From Bradyrhizobium hipponense (lineage in GTDB: Bacteria; Pseudomonadota; Alphaproteobacteria; Rhizobiales; Xanthobacteraceae): a stretch of 64,000 bases of DNA. Each line of letters opens with the position of its first letter. Position 1 is the first letter of the stretch. The notes beneath the pieces are model-generated. The model was not told the origin of the DNA and did no database searches. It was given only the letters and a program-made list of their open reading frames with translations. Shown piece by piece: positions 8,930 to 16,405 of this stretch. The stretch covers positions 1 through 64,000 of the forward strand of contig NZ_VSTH01000059.1 in NCBI RefSeq assembly GCF_008123965.1, written 5' to 3'. The position numbers and the translations under genes are program-made.

Positions 8930-9658
8930 GTGAACTCGGCCCAGTATCCCACCTATGACGCTGCGCTTGCGGCGCGGTTTGCCCGCGCGGCGCGCCATAG
9001 CCGTCTGGTGCGGATTCTGCGCGTCGCGGTGCCGGTGACTGTGGTGGTGGCCATGGCCTCGATCGTCGCCGTCTCGACCTTTCTGAACCCGTTCCAGATC
9101 CCCTTGAAACTCGACTCCGGAAACCTCGTGGTGACAGGCACCAAGATCACGATGGAATCGCCGCATATGGCCGGCTTCACCCCGGACCAGCGGCCCTACG
9201 AGCTCTGGGCCAAGACCGCGACACAGGACATCACCGACCCCGACCATGTCGATCTGTCGGATCTGCGCGCGAAAGTGCTGATGGAAGATCAATCGAACCT
9301 GTTCCTCGATGCCCGCACCGGCCGGTTCGACAACAAGCAGCAGCAGCTCGACCTGCACAAGGACATCTTCCTGCGCACCTCGACCGGCTATGAGGCGCGT
9401 TTGAACTCGGCCTTCGTCGACATGGCCAAGGGCACCGTCTCGTCGGATGAGCATGTCGACGTCAAGCTGACCAACGGCACGCTGACGTCGGATCGACTGC
9501 GAATCACCGAAGGCGGCGACGTCATCCGCTTCGAGGGCAATGTCGTGATGCATCTGGACAAGCTGGACGATCCCGCCGCCGCTCAGCCCGCGCCCGTCGA
9601 GCCCGCACCGCCGGCAAAGACGCGTGCGCCCCAGAACAAGCCTGCCAACTCAAGATGA
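8930..9658 (+). CDS. lptC: LPS export protein LptC
   Basis: Bitopic inner-membrane protein that passes lipopolysaccharide from LptB2FG to LptA. The 242 residues have one transmembrane segment at about 28-50 (VRILRVAVPVTVVVAMAS), then a periplasmic beta-jellyroll region. The tail is rich in Pro and Ala (PAPVEPAPPAKTRAP). The start is a GTG at 8930; no in-frame ATG precedes the membrane segment. Its stop overlaps the start of lptA by 4 bases (ATGA), so the two are translationally coupled. The order lptC-lptA-lptB-rpoN is conserved across Proteobacteria. Confidence 0.9.
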   Translation: MNSAQYPTYDAALAARFARAARHSRLVRILRVAVPVTVVVAMASIVAVSTFLNPFQIPLKLDSGNLVVTGTKITMESPHMAGFTPDQRPYELWAKTATQDITDPDHVDLSDLRAKVLMEDQSNLFLDARTGRFDNKQQQLDLHKDIFLRTSTGYEARLNSAFVDMAKGTVSSDEHVDVKLTNGTLTSDRLRITEGGDVIRFEGNVVMHLDKLDDPAAAQPAPVEPAPPAKTRAPQNKPANSR

Positions 9659-10401
9659 TTTTCATGACGAAGTTTTTTCCGGGCGGTACGCGCAGCGCGG
9701 GCCTGAGCGCCGGCGCCATTGCGTCCGTCTTCGGCATCGTGCTGATCGCAGCCGGTGCGGCGCTCGCGCAGAGCACGATGCAGGGCGTGCCCAATGCGAT
9801 GCAGGGCTTTTCGCAGAACCGCGATCAGCCGATCCAGATCGAAGCCGCCTCGCTCGAGATGCGCGACAAGAAGAAGGAGGCGACCTTCGCCGGCAATGTG
9901 AAGGTCGTGCAGGGCGACACCACCATGACCTCGAAGACGCTGGTGGTGTTCTACGAATCCGGTGGCGACAAGCCGCCGCAGCCGGCGGCTGCGCCAAGCG
10001 CAGCTGCAAAGGGCGCGAAGTCGGCGCCGATGCAGTCGGCGACGCCGGGCCCGGGCGGCGCCTCCTCGATCAAGCGGCTGGAGGCGCGCGGCAATGTCGT
10101 CGTCACCCAGAAGGACCAGGTGGTGACCGGCGAGACCGCCGTGTTCGACACCAAGACCAATCTCATCACCATGCTCGGCGGAGTGGTCCTGACGCAGTGC
10201 AAGAACGTGCTGCGCGGCGACCGGCTAATGGTCGACATGACGACCGGGGTGTCCCGCGTGGAATCCGACAGCGGCCGGGTGCAGGCCCTGCTGCCGCAGG
10301 GCGGCGGCAACGATTGCGGCCAAGGTGGCCAAGCTGGCCAAGGGGTCAAGCCCGGCCCGGGCGCGCCGCTGCAATTGCCGGGCGCAAGTAAACAGAAGTA
10401 A
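9655..10401 (+). CDS. lptA: LPS transport periplasmic protein LptA (OstA family)
   Basis: Periplasmic bridge protein of the Lpt machine. Residues 1-42 form a signal peptide with hydrophobic core IASVFGIVLIAAGAALA and a likely cut after ALAQ. The OstA/LptA fold begins near QPIQIEAASLEMRD and continues in two parts, split by an Ala/Pro-rich insert of about 35 residues around position 105. The second part contains VVVTQKDQVVTGETAVFD. The C terminus is again low-complexity (GQGGQAGQGVKPGPG). Length is greater than E. coli LptA because of the insert and tail. A second in-frame ATG three codons on could be the true start. Confidence 0.9.
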   Translation: MIFMTKFFPGGTRSAGLSAGAIASVFGIVLIAAGAALAQSTMQGVPNAMQGFSQNRDQPIQIEAASLEMRDKKKEATFAGNVKVVQGDTTMTSKTLVVFYESGGDKPPQPAAAPSAAAKGAKSAPMQSATPGPGGASSIKRLEARGNVVVTQKDQVVTGETAVFDTKTNLITMLGGVVLTQCKNVLRGDRLMVDMTTGVSRVESDSGRVQALLPQGGGNDCGQGGQAGQGVKPGPGAPLQLPGASKQK

Positions 10402-10635
10402 ATTCAATTACTTGAGCTAGGCGACGGTGATCCGAGGTTGAAGCCGGGCCGGCAAGACTGTATCTAGCGCAACGGGCTTCGAAGCGGGATCCGCTTATTC
10501 GGGGGTGTTTCTCTGGGCATGAGACATCCTTTCACTCATGCTGCACCGGCGAATCGCGCGCCGGCGTGGCAGATCGCGGGATCAGCGTGCGGGATCGCCG
10601 TGCGGGATTACCGTGAAAGGCTTGAGACAGCGGGG

Positions 10636-11625
10636 ATGGTCGATCTATTCAGCATGTTCCGTCGGCGCCCCGCCAAGCGCGGCCGGCCAGGATTTGCGCG
10701 TCAGGACATCACCTCGCTCGGCGACGGCGTCGGCGGTCTGGTGACCAGCCCCGTGCGGGACGCGCCCCCCATTGCCCGTGAGCCGGACCAGTTCCGCGCC
10801 GAGCCGCCGCGGCCGCGCCAGCCGCCGGCTCAACCGGCCAGAGCCGGTGCCAAGGCCAATGCCAAGCCCAACGGCTCGGGCGGCCCGCAGCTTCTGAAGC
10901 GGCCGGGCTTTCTGGCTGTGCATAGCGTGGAAAAGAGTTTTGGCAGCCGCCAGGTGGTGCGCGGCGTCAGCATCTATGTGCGCCGCGGCGAAGCGGTCGG
11001 TCTGCTGGGTCCGAACGGCGCCGGCAAGACCACGGTGTTCTACATGATCACCGGCCTGATCAAGCCCGATCGCGGCGCGATCGAGCTCGACGGCCACGAC
11101 GTCACCAAGCTGCCGATGTATCAGCGCGCGCGGCTCGGCATCGGCTATCTGCCGCAGGAAGCCTCGATCTTTCGCGGCCTCACCGTCGAGCAGAATATCC
11201 GCGCCGTGCTCGAAGTGGTCGAGCCGTCGCGCAAGCAGCGCGAGCAGCAGCTCGACGCGCTACTCGACGAGTTCAACATCACGCGGCTGCGCAAATCGCC
11301 GTCGATCGCGCTGTCCGGTGGTGAGCGGCGCCGCGTCGAGATCGCACGCGCGCTGGCGACACGTCCGAACTACATGCTGCTGGACGAGCCGTTCGCCGGC
11401 ATCGATCCGATTGCGGTCGGCGACATTCAGGACCTGGTGCGCCATCTCACCAATCGCGGCATCGGCGTGCTCATCACCGACCACAATGTCCGCGAGACGC
11501 TCGGCCTGACCGACCGCGCCTATATCGTCTATGCCGGTGAAATCTTGACCGAGGGCAACCCGGATGAGATCGTCAACGATCCGGACGTTCGCCGCCTTTA
11601 CCTTGGCGAGGAATTCCGCCTCTAG
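10636..11625 (+). CDS. lptB: LPS export ABC transporter ATPase LptB, with N-terminal extension
   Basis: Cytoplasmic ATPase that powers LPS extraction. The ABC domain occupies about residues 92-329. The P-loop is GPNGAGKTT, the signature is LSGGERRRVE, Walker B is YMLLDEPFAGID and the switch His is in LITDHNVRE. Ahead of it is a Pro/Arg/Ala-rich stretch of about 90 residues absent from E. coli LptB. I place the start at the ATG at 10636. The frame is open from 10519, and a later start would shorten the extension. The 234 bp after lptA may carry its own promoter; I did not recognise one. Confidence 0.88.
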   Translation: MVDLFSMFRRRPAKRGRPGFARQDITSLGDGVGGLVTSPVRDAPPIAREPDQFRAEPPRPRQPPAQPARAGAKANAKPNGSGGPQLLKRPGFLAVHSVEKSFGSRQVVRGVSIYVRRGEAVGLLGPNGAGKTTVFYMITGLIKPDRGAIELDGHDVTKLPMYQRARLGIGYLPQEASIFRGLTVEQNIRAVLEVVEPSRKQREQQLDALLDEFNITRLRKSPSIALSGGERRRVEIARALATRPNYMLLDEPFAGIDPIAVGDIQDLVRHLTNRGIGVLITDHNVRETLGLTDRAYIVYAGEILTEGNPDEIVNDPDVRRLYLGEEFRL

Positions 11626-11715
11626 CCGGTTTTTGCGTTACGTCAAGACGTGTACATCGGGCTCAGACTAGGATAAGCAAAAATCGGACCAATTTTTGGG
11701 GACGGTTCTTGCTTC

Positions 11716-13329
11716 ATGGCGCTCACGCAGAGATTAGAGTTCCGGCAATCGCAGTCGCTGGTCATGACGCCGCAGCTGATGCAGGCGATCAAGCTGCTGC
11801 AATTGTCCAATCTCGATCTCACGACCTTCGTGGAAGAGGAACTCGAGCGTAATCCGCTGCTGGAACGGGCCAATGACGAGCCGCCGGCCGGCGAAGCCCC
11901 GGCCGAGACCGGTCAGTTCAACGACAGCGACGGCGGCCACAACGACGAACCTGGCGGCGGCCCGGGCGAGGCCTTCGAGCCCGGCCAGGAAGAATGGATG
12001 AGCAAGGATCTCGGCACCCGCGCCGAGATCGAGCAGACTTTGGACACCGGGCTGGACAACGTCTTCTCCGAAGAGCCGGCCGAGGCGGCTGCGCGCAACG
12101 CGCAGGATGTCGCGCCGACCACCTATACTGAATGGGGCGGCGGCGCTTCTAGCGACGAGGACTACAACCTCGAGGCCTTCGTCGCGGCGGAGATTACGCT
12201 CCGCGACCATCTGGCCGAGCAGCTCTCGGTCGCCTTCACCGGTCCCGCGCAACGCATCATCGGGCAGTATCTGATCGATCTCGTCGACGAGGCCGGCTAT
12301 CTGCCGGCGGACCTTGGCCAGGCCGCCGAGCGGCTCGGCGCATCGCAGCAAGACGTCGAGCAGGTTCTTGCCGTGCTGCACAAATTCGATCCGCCCGGCG
12401 TCTGCGCGCGCAATTTGAGCGAATGCCTGGCGATCCAGCTGCGCGAGCTCGATCGCTACGACCCGGCGATGCAGGCGCTGGTCGAGCATCTCGATCTGCT
12501 CGCCAAACGCGACATCGCGGGCCTGCGCAAGGTCTGCGGCGTCGACGACGAGGACATCGCCGATATGATCGGCGAGATCCGCCGGCTCAATCCCAAGCCC
12601 GGCATGAAGTTCGGCTCGGCGCGTCTGCAGACCATGGTGCCGGACGTCTATGTCCGCCCGGGTCCCGACGGCGGCTGGCATGTCGAGCTCAACAGCGACA
12701 CCTTGCCGCGCGTGCTGGTCAACCAGACCTATTATTCGCAACTGTCGAAGAAGATCGGCAAGGACGGCGACAAGTCGTATTTTACCGACGCGCTGCAGAA
12801 TGCGACCTGGCTCGTGCGCGCGCTCGATCAGCGTGCCCGCACCATCCTGAAGGTTGCGACCGAAATCGTGCGCCAGCAGGACGGCTTCTTCACCCATGGC
12901 GTGGCGCATCTGCGGCCGCTCAATCTGAAGGCCGTGGCCGACGCCATCCAGATGCATGAATCCACGGTGTCGCGCGTCACCGCCAACAAATACATGGCGA
13001 CCAATCGCGGCACCTTCGAGCTGAAGTATTTTTTCACGGCCTCGATCGCGTCGGCCGACGGCGGCGAGGCGCATTCCGCCGAAGCCGTGCGCCACCACAT
13101 CAAGCAGCTGATCGATTCGGAAGCACCCTCCGCGATCCTGTCGGATGACACCATCGTGGAACGGTTGCGCGCCTCGGGCATTGATATTGCCCGCCGCACG
13201 GTCGCGAAGTACCGCGAAGCCATGCGTATTCCCTCCTCGGTGCAACGCCGACGCGACAAGCAGAGCGCTCTTGGTAACGTCCTCTCCACCGCAATGCCCG
13301 ATCGCTCCCGCAACACCGAGCCGGCCTGA
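11716..13329 (+). CDS. rpoN: RNA polymerase sigma-54 factor RpoN
   Basis: The alternative sigma factor for enhancer-dependent promoters (nitrogen assimilation, transport and similar genes). 537 residues. Region I is glutamine- and leucine-rich (RLEFRQSQSLVMTPQLMQAI). An acidic Region II spans about 55-150. The core-binding domain follows, then a helix-turn-helix around LKAVADAIQMHESTVSRV near residue 410. The RpoN box ARRTVAKYRE is near residue 494. All parts are intact and length is normal. It is followed by hpf and ptsN, the standard neighbours, and likely shares transcripts with them. Confidence 0.97.
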   Translation: MALTQRLEFRQSQSLVMTPQLMQAIKLLQLSNLDLTTFVEEELERNPLLERANDEPPAGEAPAETGQFNDSDGGHNDEPGGGPGEAFEPGQEEWMSKDLGTRAEIEQTLDTGLDNVFSEEPAEAAARNAQDVAPTTYTEWGGGASSDEDYNLEAFVAAEITLRDHLAEQLSVAFTGPAQRIIGQYLIDLVDEAGYLPADLGQAAERLGASQQDVEQVLAVLHKFDPPGVCARNLSECLAIQLRELDRYDPAMQALVEHLDLLAKRDIAGLRKVCGVDDEDIADMIGEIRRLNPKPGMKFGSARLQTMVPDVYVRPGPDGGWHVELNSDTLPRVLVNQTYYSQLSKKIGKDGDKSYFTDALQNATWLVRALDQRARTILKVATEIVRQQDGFFTHGVAHLRPLNLKAVADAIQMHESTVSRVTANKYMATNRGTFELKYFFTASIASADGGEAHSAEAVRHHIKQLIDSEAPSAILSDDTIVERLRASGIDIARRTVAKYREAMRIPSSVQRRRDKQSALGNVLSTAMPDRSRNTEPA

Positions 13330-13406
13330 TTGCGCTGGCGCCAAATCGCGCTACTCTCAATCCCCCATCGCGACCGAAGCCAGGCCCTCAACCAGCGAGG
13401 CATCAC

Positions 13407-13997
13407 ATGACCCTCCGGATTTCGGGAAAAAGCATCAGCGTCGGCGACGCCCTGCGCGGCCGCGTTGCCGGGCGAACCGACGAGGTCTTGCGCAAATATT
13501 TCGACGGCAATTATTCCGGCCACATCACGCTGAGCAAGGACGGCTTCGGCTTCCGCACCGATTGCTCGCTGCACCTTGATTCGGGAATTACGCTGGAGGC
13601 CGATTCGAACGCCCCGGACGCCTATGCCAGTGCCGACCAGGCGCTGCTGATGATCGAGAAACGGCTGCGCCGCTACAAGAGCCGGCTCAAGGACCGCTCC
13701 GGCCGCAAGTCCCACGCTGCCGCGGCACTCGCCGCGCTCGATGCCACGAGCTACGTCCTGGAGGCGCCGTCCGAGGACGAGGTCACCGGCTACAGCCCCG
13801 TCATCATTGCGGAGGCAACCACCTCGCTCAGACAGCTTTCGGTCAGCGAAGCCGTCATGGAACTCGACCTGAGCGGCGCTCCCTGCCTGGTATTCCAGCA
13901 TGGCTCCAGCGGCCGGGTGAACATCATTTACCGCCGGGCGGACGGCAATGTCGGCTGGATCGACCCGCCCGCGGGCAAGCCGGAAGGCAAGGCCTGA
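13407..13997 (+). CDS. hpf: Ribosome hibernation promoting factor, long form
   Basis: Binds the 30S decoding region and drives formation of inactive 100S ribosome dimers in stationary phase. The N-terminal S30AE domain (MTLRISGKSISVGDALRGRV to about residue 100) is followed by a linker. The C-terminal dimerisation domain begins near residue 128 (EVTGYSPVIIAEATT) and contains CLVFQHGSSGRVNIIYRR. The total of 196 residues is typical of long HPF. It sits between rpoN and ptsN. A GC-rich hairpin (GGGGGC/GCCCCC, 13998-14017) follows the stop but has no T-run. Confidence 0.93.
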   Translation: MTLRISGKSISVGDALRGRVAGRTDEVLRKYFDGNYSGHITLSKDGFGFRTDCSLHLDSGITLEADSNAPDAYASADQALLMIEKRLRRYKSRLKDRSGRKSHAAAALAALDATSYVLEAPSEDEVTGYSPVIIAEATTSLRQLSVSEAVMELDLSGAPCLVFQHGSSGRVNIIYRRADGNVGWIDPPAGKPEGKA

Positions 13998-14215
13998 GGG
14001 GGCGCCGGCCGTGCCCCCACCGCCCCTTAACAATGACCGGGACAAAGCCGCACGCGGCAGTTGGCACCGGGATTGCGTTGGAGTAGAAGCCCCCCACATC
14101 AGGCAAGGGTTAAGTCCGCCTCCTGCTTCACCTTCTTGACGCCGGCCCGCCTCGGTTCTCTGTCCAGGCTGGCCAATTCGGAACCTGACGTTTTCATTCA
14201 CCTCGGAAGTCTTCC

Positions 14216-14677
14216 ATGCCGATTACCGATCTGGTCGCGCCCGAGGCGATTCTCCCGGCATTGAAGGTCAACAGCAAGAAGCAGGCGCTCCAGGAACTTG
14301 CGGCCAAGGCCGCCGAGCTGACCGGGCAGAACGAGCGCGCGGTGTTCGAGGTGCTGCTGCAGCGGGAAAAGCTCGGCACCACCGCGGTCGGCTACGGCGT
14401 CGCCATTCCCCACGGCAAGCTGCCCAAGCTGGAAAAGATCTTCGGCCTGTTTGCGCGGCTCGACCGTCCGATCGATTTCGAATCGATGGACGGCCAGCCG
14501 GTTGATCTGGTGTTCCTGTTGCTTGCGCCGGAAGGCGCCGGCGCCGATCATCTCAAGGCGCTGGCGCGCATCGCCCGCCTGCTGCGCGACCAGGACATCG
14601 CGAAAAAGCTCCGCGCCTCGCGCGATGCCCAGGCGATCTATTCGGTGCTCGCACTGCCGCCGGCGACGGCGGCTTAA
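14216..14677 (+). CDS. ptsN: PTS IIA-like nitrogen regulatory protein PtsN (EIIA-Ntr)
   Basis: The final phosphoacceptor of the nitrogen-related phosphotransferase chain (PtsP-PtsO-PtsN), which regulates potassium uptake and nitrogen and carbon responses rather than transporting sugar. 153 residues with a single EIIA type-2 domain. His66 in GVAIPHGKLP is the phosphorylation site. FVLLAP-like hydrophobic strands follow, with DHLKALARIARLLRD near residue 115. It ends the rpoN-hpf-ptsN block. A 218-bp gap upstream suggests that it has its own promoter. Confidence 0.93.
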   Translation: MPITDLVAPEAILPALKVNSKKQALQELAAKAAELTGQNERAVFEVLLQREKLGTTAVGYGVAIPHGKLPKLEKIFGLFARLDRPIDFESMDGQPVDLVFLLLAPEGAGADHLKALARIARLLRDQDIAKKLRASRDAQAIYSVLALPPATAA

Positions 14678-14708
14678 TCCGTTATTGCGAGCGAAGCTCT
14701 CTCAACAC

Positions 14709-14795
14709 CGTCATTGCGAGGAGCTCTTGCGACGAAGCAATCCAGAGTCCGTCCGCGGAAAGATTCTGGATTGCTTCGCTGCGCTCGCAATGACG
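14709..14795. repeat. Palindromic intergenic repeat, family C (copy 1)
   Basis: Begins CGTCATTGCGAGGAGC and ends GCTGCGCTCGCAATGACG, with a central GCAATCCAGA / CTGGATTGC pair, so the 87 bp can fold into one long hairpin. A same-length copy in the same orientation lies at 55482-55568. Confidence 0.75.
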
Positions 14796-14822
14796 ACGCG
14801 GAAACGTCATCTCTCAAAATGG

Positions 14823-14838
14823 AAACGGGCACGCCTTC
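14823..14838 (+). repeat. 16-bp direct repeat, left of small membrane gene
   Basis: AAACGGGCACGCCTTC, repeated exactly at 15212-15227. The two copies are 389 bp apart and flank the gene at 14913-15140. The bases after the left copy (GCAGGCAT) also resemble those after the right copy (GAAGGCAT). Confidence 0.7.
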
Positions 14839-14912
14839 TCTCGCAGGCATCGATCCAATAAGAAGTCCCTGCTTCCACGACTAAGCGGTACGCCTCGCAA
14901 GAGGATCTTCCC

Positions 14913-15140
14913 TTGATTACATTCCTCGTACTCGCCGGCATGTTTGGATGGTTGGCCAGCGTGGTTTGGCAATTGCGGCTTGCGAGTACCAAGGGAAAAG
15001 TTTGGAGCCGTAACGGCTATGTAACCCGTACAAGCAACGAGACAGTTTTCGGCGCCTGCGTGTGTTTCTACTGGGTGGCACTTGGGTGGGGAGCCATCAT
15101 GCTATTTTGTATGGTGATATCGATTATCAGGCAAATCTAG
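14913..15140 (+). CDS. Small predicted membrane protein, unknown function
   Basis: A 75-residue protein with a probable TTG start, preceded by AAGAGGA about 7 bases upstream. A first hydrophobic segment (FLVLAGMFGWLASVVW) spans residues 3-18 and a second (FYWVALGWGAIMLFCMVIS) spans about 51-70. A short Lys/Arg-bearing loop joins them, suggesting two membrane helices. Its codon use is looser and its base composition visibly less GC-rich than its neighbours. It is bracketed by a 16-bp direct repeat, so it may have been acquired. I do not recognise the family. If the TTG start is wrong, the ATG at 14940 is the next choice. Confidence 0.45.
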   Translation: MITFLVLAGMFGWLASVVWQLRLASTKGKVWSRNGYVTRTSNETVFGACVCFYWVALGWGAIMLFCMVISIIRQI

Positions 15141-15210
15141 AGCACGACCCGGATTTGAGCATCCCGTCATCGCCTTCCGGCTGACAATCCTGCAGTATGC
15201 GGAAAGAAGC

Positions 15211-15244
15211 AAAACGGGCACGCCTTCCTGCGAAGGCATGCCCG
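15211..15244 (-). terminator. Rho-independent terminator of the hsp20-DUF1150 operon
   Basis: A 13-bp stem (CGGGCACGCCTTC against GAAGGCATGCCCG, one G-U pair) with a 4-base loop. On the minus strand it is followed by TTTT (15214-15211). It lies 33 bases past the stop codon of the DUF1150 gene. The right-hand 16-bp direct repeat forms one arm. Confidence 0.7.
15212..15227 (+). repeat. 16-bp direct repeat, right of small membrane gene
   Basis: Exact second copy of AAACGGGCACGCCTTC from 14823-14838. It forms the left arm of the terminator hairpin at 15211-15244, so the left copy may be a duplicated piece of that terminator. Confidence 0.7.
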
Positions 15245-15276
15245 CTTGAAACTCTATTCGTGCGGCGTGCGCGTGC

Positions 15277-15549
15277 TCAGTGCACGCTCACCGCTTGCAG
15301 CTCGTTGCTCCAGGCATTGGCGATTGCGGCTTCGCGGCTGTCGGTCAGCATGATCGGCGTGCCGTCCGCGGAATGGAGCGCGAAGAGCTTGAGGCCCGGC
15401 GCGATTTTCGGCGCTTCCGGAAACAGACCCGGCACATCCTCGGAGCGGATCTGCTTCACATAGGCGATATGGCCTTCGCCGAGGGTCGCCAGTGTCTCCG
15501 GAGAGACATTCTGGGCTTCATATTCGAACGCAACATGACCTTCACTCAT
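15277..15549 (-). CDS. DUF1150 family protein
   Basis: A 90-residue soluble protein of unknown function. It matches the DUF1150 family, which in alphaproteobacteria commonly follows a small heat-shock gene. Recognisable parts are the acidic N terminus MSEGHVAFEYEAQNVSPETL and the C-terminal LFALHSADGTPIMLTDSREA. It starts 51 bases after the Hsp20 stop on the same strand and is followed by a good terminator. It is therefore likely the second gene of a heat-inducible two-gene operon. No catalytic residues can be assigned. Confidence 0.85.
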   Translation of the reverse strand: MSEGHVAFEYEAQNVSPETLATLGEGHIAYVKQIRSEDVPGLFPEAPKIAPGLKLFALHSADGTPIMLTDSREAAIANAWSNELQAVSVH

Positions 15550-15600
15550 GGTCTCGACTCCTCTCTCGAAACTAAGCGGTCGAGTCCGCTACTCGTTCCA

Positions 15601-16026
15601 TTATTCGTGCTCATTGATAGCGATTGTCTTAACGATCCTCTCCGGTTCCGGCCGGGCAAGATCGATCGCCAGCAATCCGTTCTTCAGATCCGCACCCAGC
15701 ACCAGCATCCCCTCCGCCAGCACGAAGGTGCGCTGGAAGTGGCGCGCGGCGATGCCGCGATGGATGTATTGCCGGGTCTTGTCGTCCTGCTGCCGCCCGC
15801 GAATCACGAGCTGGTTTTCCTCAATGGTTACATCGAGTTGGTCGCGGGTGAATCCGGCGACCGCCAGCGTGATGCGCAACCGCTCGGGCTGGCCCTCCGA
15901 TCGGTCGCACCTCTCGATGTTGTAGGGAGGGTAACCGTCGGCGCCTTTGACGACGCGATCGAGCACGCGCTCAATCTCGTCGAAGCCCAGAAGGAACGGA
16001 CTGGAAAGCGTGGGAACACGAGACAT
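15601..16026 (-). CDS. Small heat shock protein, Hsp20 family
   Basis: An ATP-independent holdase chaperone. 141 residues with a short N-terminal arm and an alpha-crystallin domain from about residue 35 (YNIERC) to 130. LRITLAVAGFTRDQLDVTIE and LVIRGRQ are the conserved beta strands, and GLLAIDLARPEPERIVKTI ends the domain. It resembles rhizobial IbpA/HspA-type proteins. Directly upstream are an RpoH-type promoter and a hairpin overlapping the ribosome-binding site (separate entries), both fitting heat induction. The DUF1150 gene follows. Confidence 0.92.
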   Translation of the reverse strand: MSRVPTLSSPFLLGFDEIERVLDRVVKGADGYPPYNIERCDRSEGQPERLRITLAVAGFTRDQLDVTIEENQLVIRGRQQDDKTRQYIHRGIAARHFQRTFVLAEGMLVLGADLKNGLLAIDLARPEPERIVKTIAINEHE

Positions 16027-16032
16027 AGTTTA

Positions 16033-16056
16033 CAAAGTCCTCTCGAAGCGACTTTG
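16033..16056 (-). promoter_or_regulatory. Candidate RNA thermometer hairpin at the hsp20 start
   Basis: On the transcribed strand CAAAGTC pairs perfectly with GACTTTG (7 bp) around a 10-base loop GCTTCGAGAG. The Shine-Dalgarno AGAGGA (16043-16038) lies in the loop and the 3' arm, and the ATG is 6 bases beyond. Melting of the stem would free the ribosome site. This is read from sequence only. It does not match a canonical ROSE element. Confidence 0.5.
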
Positions 16057-16093
16057 GCGTTTCAGGGCCCGTAGAGGCACCCCTTGGTCAGCA

Positions 16094-16122
16094 ATATGGT
16101 CATATCCCCGTGTCAGTTCAAG
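16094..16122 (-). promoter_or_regulatory. RpoH (sigma-32)-type promoter of hsp20
   Basis: CTTGAA (16122-16117), a 17-base spacer, then CCATAT (16099-16094). Both hexamers and the spacing fit the alphaproteobacterial RpoH consensus. Predicted transcription start is near 16087, giving a leader of about 60 nt ending in the hairpin described above. Confidence 0.65.
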
Positions 16123-16183
16123 GACGTAGCCGGGGAGCTGTGGATCGTGGTTTCGGGACCATCGCGCCGACATTTCCACATCG

Positions 16184-16312
16184 TCATGGCCGGGCTTGTT
16201 ACGGCCATCCACGATCTGCGCGACACAAAACATCCAAGAACGTGGATGCCCGGGCCTTCGCCTCGCCGAAGCGGCTTCGGCCGCGCAGGCGGGACAAGCC
16301 CGGGCATGACGG
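16184..16312. repeat. Palindromic intergenic repeat, family D
   Basis: Outer arms CGTCATGGCCGGGCTTG and CAAGCCCGGGCATGACG enclose inner palindromic pieces (GTGGATGCCCGGGCC and GCGGCTTCGGCCGC). It fills most of the gap between the hsp20 promoter and the end of ugpC. A short related hairpin lies at 61265-61285. Confidence 0.65.
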
Positions 16313-16405
16313 ATTCGCGGACGATTTATCTCAACGAAAACAAACCCCCGGCTACTGTGCATGGGGTTGATTTCGCGCTTTTGTTTGCCGGCCCTTCGGA
16401 ACCGG

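Noticed and set aside
11734..13344. 536-codon frame antisense to rpoN
   Set aside because: Shadow of rpoN; no domain, no ribosome site of note.
16027..16130. Canonical ROSE thermometer upstream of hsp20
   Set aside because: The leader is only about 60 nt and lacks the multi-stem ROSE arrangement and its conserved 3' hairpin; only a simple hairpin is supported.
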